From: Dietzia aerolata
GTDB lineage: Bacteria; Actinomycetota; Actinomycetes; Mycobacteriales; Mycobacteriaceae
DNA: 37,949 bases
NCBI RefSeq assembly: GCF_014144865.1
Contig: NZ_JAALDM010000130.1
Location: 1 to 37,949, forward strand
Direction: 5' to 3'
Made by a program: the position numbers and the translations under genes. This document shows positions 34,352 through 37,949 of the stretch, piece after piece (position 1 is the stretch's first letter; the number at the start of each line of letters is the position of its first letter). Under the pieces are notes generated by a model. It was not told where the DNA came from and searched no databases. It saw only the letters and a program-made list of their open reading frames with translations.

Positions 34352-35910
34352 GTGGCGACAGCTGGCCGGCCGAGGCAAGCCAGTCCGCCATGGGACACGA
34401 GGGTGCCGAGGAGCCGCGCGGTCGGATCATCGGGACCGAGATCGAGTTCGGCATCGTCGCGGTGGGTCAGCCACTGCTGAGTTCGGTGGTCACGTCCACA
34501 CAGGTGATCAAGGCCTACACCGACCCCGGTGAAGGCGTCGGCGGCGCCGACGAGGCACGGTGGGACTACGGGTCCGAGTCGCCGCTGCGCGATGCCCGCG
34601 GCTTCGACCTCGGCATCGCCCGCGCCTATGACCCCAGCGAGTTCGGCGTGACCAACCGCGTGCTCACCAACGGCGCGCGCTTCTACGTCGACCACGCCCA
34701 CCCCGAGTACTCGGCGCCCGAGGTCGACTCGCCGCGCGACGCGGTGATCTGGGACAAGGCTGGCGAGGTGATCATGCACCGGGCCGGCGTCGAGTCCACG
34801 GCCACGGAGGGCAATGCCGAACTCAAGCTCTACAAGAACAACGTCGACGGCAAGGGCGCCTCCTACGGCGCGCACGAGAACTACCTCGTCCGGCGCGACG
34901 TGGATTTTGACGCGCTCACCCTCAGCCTGGCCACCCATCTGCTGTCCCGGCAGATCTACACCGGCGCCGGCCGGGTGGGGATCGGCCAGGAGGGCCAGGC
35001 CGCGGGGTTCCAGATCTCGCAGCGTGCCGACTACATCGAGGTGCTCACCGGGCTAGAGACCACGCTGCGCCGCGGGATCATCAACACCCGCGACGAGCCG
35101 CACGCCACAGACGAGACCTGGCGTCGGCTGCACGTGATCATCGGCGACGCCAACATGGCCGAGCTGCCCACCTACCTCAAGATCGGCACCACCTGCCTGG
35201 TCCTGGACGCAATCGAGGCCGGCGTCGACCTGGCGGACCTGCTGCCCGAGGACCCAGTCGAGGCGGTGCACATCATCAGCCACGACCCCACGCTCACCGC
35301 GACCGTGCGCCTGGGTGACGGGCGGCAGCTCACCGCGCTTCAGATCCAGCGGGAGATCCTCGCCAGGGTCGCCGAGGTGGTGGGCGACGGCCACGGCCGT
35401 CCCGCATGGTCGCTCGAGGTGCTCGCCGAATGGCGCGAGATCCTCGACGCGCTCGGGGAGAACCCGATGTCGTGCGCGGACCGCCTCGACTGGCCCGCCA
35501 AGCTGCGCCTGCTCGAGGGCTTCCGGGCGCGCGACGACCTGTCGTGGGACCACGCGCGGCTGGCGCTGATCGACTTCCAGTACCACGACATCGATCCGGG
35601 TCGCGGACTCTACAACCGTCTAGCGGCCAAGGGGGCCATCCGCAGGCTCACCAGTGACGCCGAGGTCGAGGCCGCGATCACGACCCCGCCGGAAAGAACG
35701 CGGGCGTGGTCCCGAGGTCGCTTCCTGGCCGAACTCGGGGACCGCGTCCACGCGGCGGGGTGGGACCACGTCGTCGTCGTCGACACCCGGGGGCAGGACC
35801 GCCGCATCGACCTCTCCGACCCGTACACCGGCACCAGGGCGTTCTGCGAGGCCACCCCGGACTTCCTGTCGGCCGACGGTCCGAGCGGACCCGACCTACC
35901 CACCGGCTGA
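34348..35910 (+). CDS. dop: Deamidase/depupylase of Pup
   Basis: Dop converts the C-terminal Gln of Pup to Glu and removes Pup from substrates. The 520-aa glutamine-synthetase-like enzyme has the nucleotide-site signature IIGTEIEFGI, the Dop-specific insertion after the first strand (STQVIKAYTDPGEG...YGSESPLRDARGFD) that separates it from PafA, GARFYVDHAHPEYSAPE with the catalytic Asp, and KNNVDGKGASYGAHENYL. The N-terminus is about 24 residues longer than in M. tuberculosis if GTG 34348 is used; ATG 34390 is an alternative. The GTGA overlap with mpa indicates coupling. pup follows after 66 nt. Confidence 0.97.
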   Translation: MSGDSWPAEASQSAMGHEGAEEPRGRIIGTEIEFGIVAVGQPLLSSVVTSTQVIKAYTDPGEGVGGADEARWDYGSESPLRDARGFDLGIARAYDPSEFGVTNRVLTNGARFYVDHAHPEYSAPEVDSPRDAVIWDKAGEVIMHRAGVESTATEGNAELKLYKNNVDGKGASYGAHENYLVRRDVDFDALTLSLATHLLSRQIYTGAGRVGIGQEGQAAGFQISQRADYIEVLTGLETTLRRGIINTRDEPHATDETWRRLHVIIGDANMAELPTYLKIGTTCLVLDAIEAGVDLADLLPEDPVEAVHIISHDPTLTATVRLGDGRQLTALQIQREILARVAEVVGDGHGRPAWSLEVLAEWREILDALGENPMSCADRLDWPAKLRLLEGFRARDDLSWDHARLALIDFQYHDIDPGRGLYNRLAAKGAIRRLTSDAEVEAAITTPPERTRAWSRGRFLAELGDRVHAAGWDHVVVVDTRGQDRRIDLSDPYTGTRAFCEATPDFLSADGPSGPDLPTG

Positions 35911-35976
35911 GACCCGACCTTCGCGCGGACCACGCACGACCCGGCGCCAGGCGCCACTAACCGAGGAGTAAGCACC

Positions 35977-36153
35977 ATGTCCCAGATCCAGAAGAACGCC
36001 GGCGGACCCGGTGAGGGCGACGACGATGCCGGCCAGGTCGCCAAGTCCGCAGACACCACCGCCGCCGACTCGCTGCTGGACGAGATCGACGACATCCTCG
36101 AGACCAACGCCGAGGAGTTCGTGAAGTCCTACGTCCAGAAGGGCGGGCAGTAG
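35977..36153 (+). CDS. pup: Prokaryotic ubiquitin-like protein Pup
   Basis: This 58-aa, acidic, largely disordered modifier is joined to substrate lysines by PafA. The C-terminal half carries the helical Mpa-binding segment (SLLDEIDDILETNAEEFV) and ends in FVKSYVQKGGQ. The terminal GGQ means it needs deamidation by Dop before ligation, and dop is directly upstream. GAGGAG lies 8 nt before ATG 35977. pafA follows after 5 nt. The 20S proteasome genes prcB and prcA, which sit between pup and pafA in M. tuberculosis, are absent. Confidence 0.98.
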   Translation: MSQIQKNAGGPGEGDDDAGQVAKSADTTAADSLLDEIDDILETNAEEFVKSYVQKGGQ

Positions 36154-36158
36154 AGCCC

Positions 36159-37565
36159 ATGCAGCGGCGCATCGTCGGAATCGAGACCGAGTTCGGGATC
36201 ACCAGCGTCGGAGGCGAGGGTGGCCGCTCGCTCGGCGCCGACGAGATCGCGCGCTACCTGTTCCGCCCCGTCGTGGAACGCTGGCGGAGCTCGAACGTCT
36301 TCCTGGACAACGGCTCCCGCCTCTACCTCGATGTGGGCTCGCACCCCGAGTACGCGACCGCCGAATGCGACGGGCTGCGGCAACTCGTGGCCCACGACCG
36401 GGCGGGGGAGCGGATCGTCGACGAACTCGGGCAGCAGGCCGAGCAGTCGCTGGCCGAGCAGGCGATCGATGCCAAGGTCTACCTGTTCAAGAACAACACC
36501 GACTCGGTCGGCAACTCCTACGGGTGCCACGAGAACTACCTGCTCGACCGGTCCACCCAGGTGCGCAGCATCGGCACCACACTGCTGCCGTTCCTGGTGA
36601 GCCGCCAACTGATCTGCGGCGCCGGCAAGATCCTGCCTGGCACCCCGGCGGGCGTCGGGCTGGACGAGACCCGTGACCCGACGTTCTGCTTCTCCCAGCG
36701 GGCCGAGCACATGTGGGACGGTGTCTCCTCGGCCACCACCCGGTCGCGGCCGCTGATCAACACCCGCGACGAGCCGCACGCCGACTCCACGCGGTTCCGC
36801 CGGATGCACGTGATCGTGGGCGATTCCAACATGATCGAGACCACGACGCTGCTCAAGGTCGCCACCACGCGGCTCGTCCTGGAAGCGATCGAGGCCGGCG
36901 TGGAACTCCGGCCCATGGCCGTGTCCCATCCCGTGCGCGCGATCCGCGAGATCAGCCGCGACCTCACCGGCACCCGGCCCGTCACCATGACCGACGGCAC
37001 CACCATGAACGCACTGGAGATCCAGCGGGAGTTCCTCGCCTCGGTCCACCGCTACCTCGACGCCGGGGGATGGGAGCGCCAGGACCGCGACGTGGTGACC
37101 GACTGCGTCGCACTGTGGGAGCGGGTGCTGGACGCCGTCGAGTCCGGCGACCACTCCTCGATCGCCGCCGACATCGACTGGGCCGCCAAACTCCAGCTGA
37201 TCCGGCAGATACAGGACAAGACGGGCGCCGACCTGAACCACCCGCGGCTCGCCCAGATCGACCTGACCTACCACGACATCCGGCCCGGCCGGGGGCTCCA
37301 TTCCGTCCTCGAGCGGCGGGGCCTGGTGTCCCGCGTGGTGACGGACGCGGAGGTCGAGCACGCCCGTACGGTCGCCCCGGAGACCACCCGCGCGGCGCTG
37401 CGCGGCCGGTTCATCCGCGCCGCCCGCGAGGCCGGGCGTGACCACACCGTCGACTGGGTCCACCTCAAGGTCACCGACGGCACCCTGCCCACCGTCGCCC
37501 TGACCGATCCGTTCACGAACGAGGACCCGCGTGTCGACGACCTGATCGCGGCGCTCGGACGATAG
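36159..37565 (+). CDS. pafA: Pup-protein ligase PafA
   Basis: This enzyme forms the isopeptide bond between the C-terminal Glu of Pup and a substrate lysine, using ATP through a gamma-glutamyl phosphate. The 468-aa glutamine-synthetase-like product starts MQRRIVGIETEFGI (metal-binding E9 and E11). It has SRLYLDVGSHPEYATAECD with the catalytic Asp (D58), KNNTDSVGNSYGCHENYL and NTRDEPHAD. It lacks the Dop loop, which supports ligase over depupylase. It is a paralogue of the neighbouring dop. The start lies 5 nt after pup. pafB follows, with a promoter-like hexamer at the pafA stop. Confidence 0.98.
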   Translation: MQRRIVGIETEFGITSVGGEGGRSLGADEIARYLFRPVVERWRSSNVFLDNGSRLYLDVGSHPEYATAECDGLRQLVAHDRAGERIVDELGQQAEQSLAEQAIDAKVYLFKNNTDSVGNSYGCHENYLLDRSTQVRSIGTTLLPFLVSRQLICGAGKILPGTPAGVGLDETRDPTFCFSQRAEHMWDGVSSATTRSRPLINTRDEPHADSTRFRRMHVIVGDSNMIETTTLLKVATTRLVLEAIEAGVELRPMAVSHPVRAIREISRDLTGTRPVTMTDGTTMNALEIQREFLASVHRYLDAGGWERQDRDVVTDCVALWERVLDAVESGDHSSIAADIDWAAKLQLIRQIQDKTGADLNHPRLAQIDLTYHDIRPGRGLHSVLERRGLVSRVVTDAEVEHARTVAPETTRAALRGRFIRAAREAGRDHTVDWVHLKVTDGTLPTVALTDPFTNEDPRVDDLIAALGR

Positions 37566-37568
37566 CGT
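37563..37568 (+). promoter_or_regulatory. -10 element of pafB, overlapping the pafA stop
   Basis: TAGCGT, whose first three bases are the pafA stop codon, lies 8 nt before GTG 37577. It suggests pafB has its own leaderless promoter in addition to read-through from pafA. Confidence 0.4.
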
Positions 37569-37576
37569 TCCTTTAC

Positions 37577-37949
37577 GTGTCCACCTCGAAGTCCCAGCGC
37601 CTGGTCAATCTGGTGATCTGCCTGCGCTCCACCAATGCCTACCTGTCCGCGGACGAGATCAGGCGGATGGTGCAGGGCTACGACGACTGCGAATCCGAGT
37701 CGGCCTACCTGCGCATGTTCGAGCGCGACAAGCGCGAACTGCGGGACGCCGGGGTGCCGCTCGAGCAGGGCGCATCCCTCGCGCCCGGATCGCCGGCCGG
37801 GTACCGGATCCCCGCCCAGGACTACGAGCTGCCCGAGATCAGTCTCACCGCCGAGCAGGCGGGCGTGCTGGCCGTGGCCGCCGAGGTGTGGCGCGAGGGG
37901 GAGCGGTCCGTCCGCGCGGGCGGGGCGCTCGCCAAGCTCACGGCGGCCG
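37577..37949 (+). CDS. pafB: PafB, WYL-family transcriptional regulator (C-terminus off window)
   Basis: Only the first 124 codons are present; the gene runs off the right edge. PafB pairs with PafC and activates the RecA-independent (PafBC) DNA-damage response in mycobacteria. Visible are the winged-helix start STSKSQRLVNLVICLRSTN, the second helix SAYLRMFERDKRELRDAGVPLE, and the onset of the linker before the WYL domain (YELPEISLTAEQAGVLAVAAEVW). GTG 37577 lies 11 nt after pafA. The position beside pafA is standard for the family and secures the call. Confidence 0.93.
   Translation, partial: MSTSKSQRLVNLVICLRSTNAYLSADEIRRMVQGYDDCESESAYLRMFERDKRELRDAGVPLEQGASLAPGSPAGYRIPAQDYELPEISLTAEQAGVLAVAAEVWREGERSVRAGGALAKLTAA

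Noticed and set aside
32906-34378. 490-codon minus-strand ORF opposite mpa
   Set aside because: mpa has intact Walker motifs on the other strand; the antisense frame has no domain signature.
36129-37463. 444-codon minus-strand ORF opposite pafA
   Set aside because: pafA is unambiguous; the antisense frame is Gly/Val/Asp/His-rich without motifs.

Overview
The window is high-G+C DNA from an actinobacterium. Mycothiol synthesis (mshC), a Pup tagging locus, MutAB/MeaB and the gene order point to the mycolic-acid group (Mycobacteriales/Corynebacteriales). Because the Pup locus has no 20S proteasome genes, a Corynebacterium- or Dietzia-like lineage fits better than Mycobacterium; this placement is an inference. 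No CRISPR array, insertion sequence, phage gene or rRNA was seen. One tRNA gene, tRNA-Leu(GAG), is present.

Layout. (1) 1-7,725: an unknown gene cut by the left edge, a DUF3097 gene, a TVP38-type membrane protein, and mutA-mutB-meaB (adenosylcobalamin-dependent methylmalonyl-CoA mutase and its G-protein chaperone), closed by a strong hairpin. (2) 7,774-14,600: a more accessory-looking block, all on the minus strand. It holds a 5'-truncated methyltransferase remnant, a YCII-type protein, an acyltransferase-3 membrane protein, and a tight five-gene operon (TfoX-like, HExxH peptidase, zinc-ribbon SDR, DinB-like, nucleoside hydrolase). (3) 14,789-27,105: tRNA-Leu, a PEBP/YbhB protein, lppL-pyrD, uppP, a phosphatase/DUF3090/SCO1664-type kinase trio, mshC, a PAC2 protein and the cobalamin-dependent methionine synthase metH. 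(4) 27,241-31,619: a secreted orphan protein, a HAD phosphatase, hisE-hisG, an acyl-CoA thioesterase and a RecB/Cas4-like Fe-S nuclease. (5) 31,634-37,949: trmI, then mpa(ARC)-dop-pup-pafA-pafB, the last gene cut by the right edge.

From memory of the M. tuberculosis H37Rv map, blocks 3-5 follow Rv2140c (PEBP) to about Rv2096c (pafB). The conspicuous loss is prcB-prcA between pup and pafA. Consistent with this, the Mpa/ARC protein ends without the GQYL-type tail that docks on the 20S particle. Pupylation here is therefore probably coupled to unfolding or depupylation rather than to proteasomal degradation.

Promoter style. Many start codons (775-, 843+, 2283-, 2389+, 17978+, 19021+, 21175+, 23446-, 23497+, 31571-, 37577+) sit 6-8 nt after a TANNNT hexamer. 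This is the layout expected of leaderless mRNAs and helps decide several starts. Two very short ORFs (17978-18070 and 19725-19784) end in 4-nt overlaps with uppP and the DUF3090 gene and may be coupling or leader peptides. No stretch longer than 300 bases lacks a gene.
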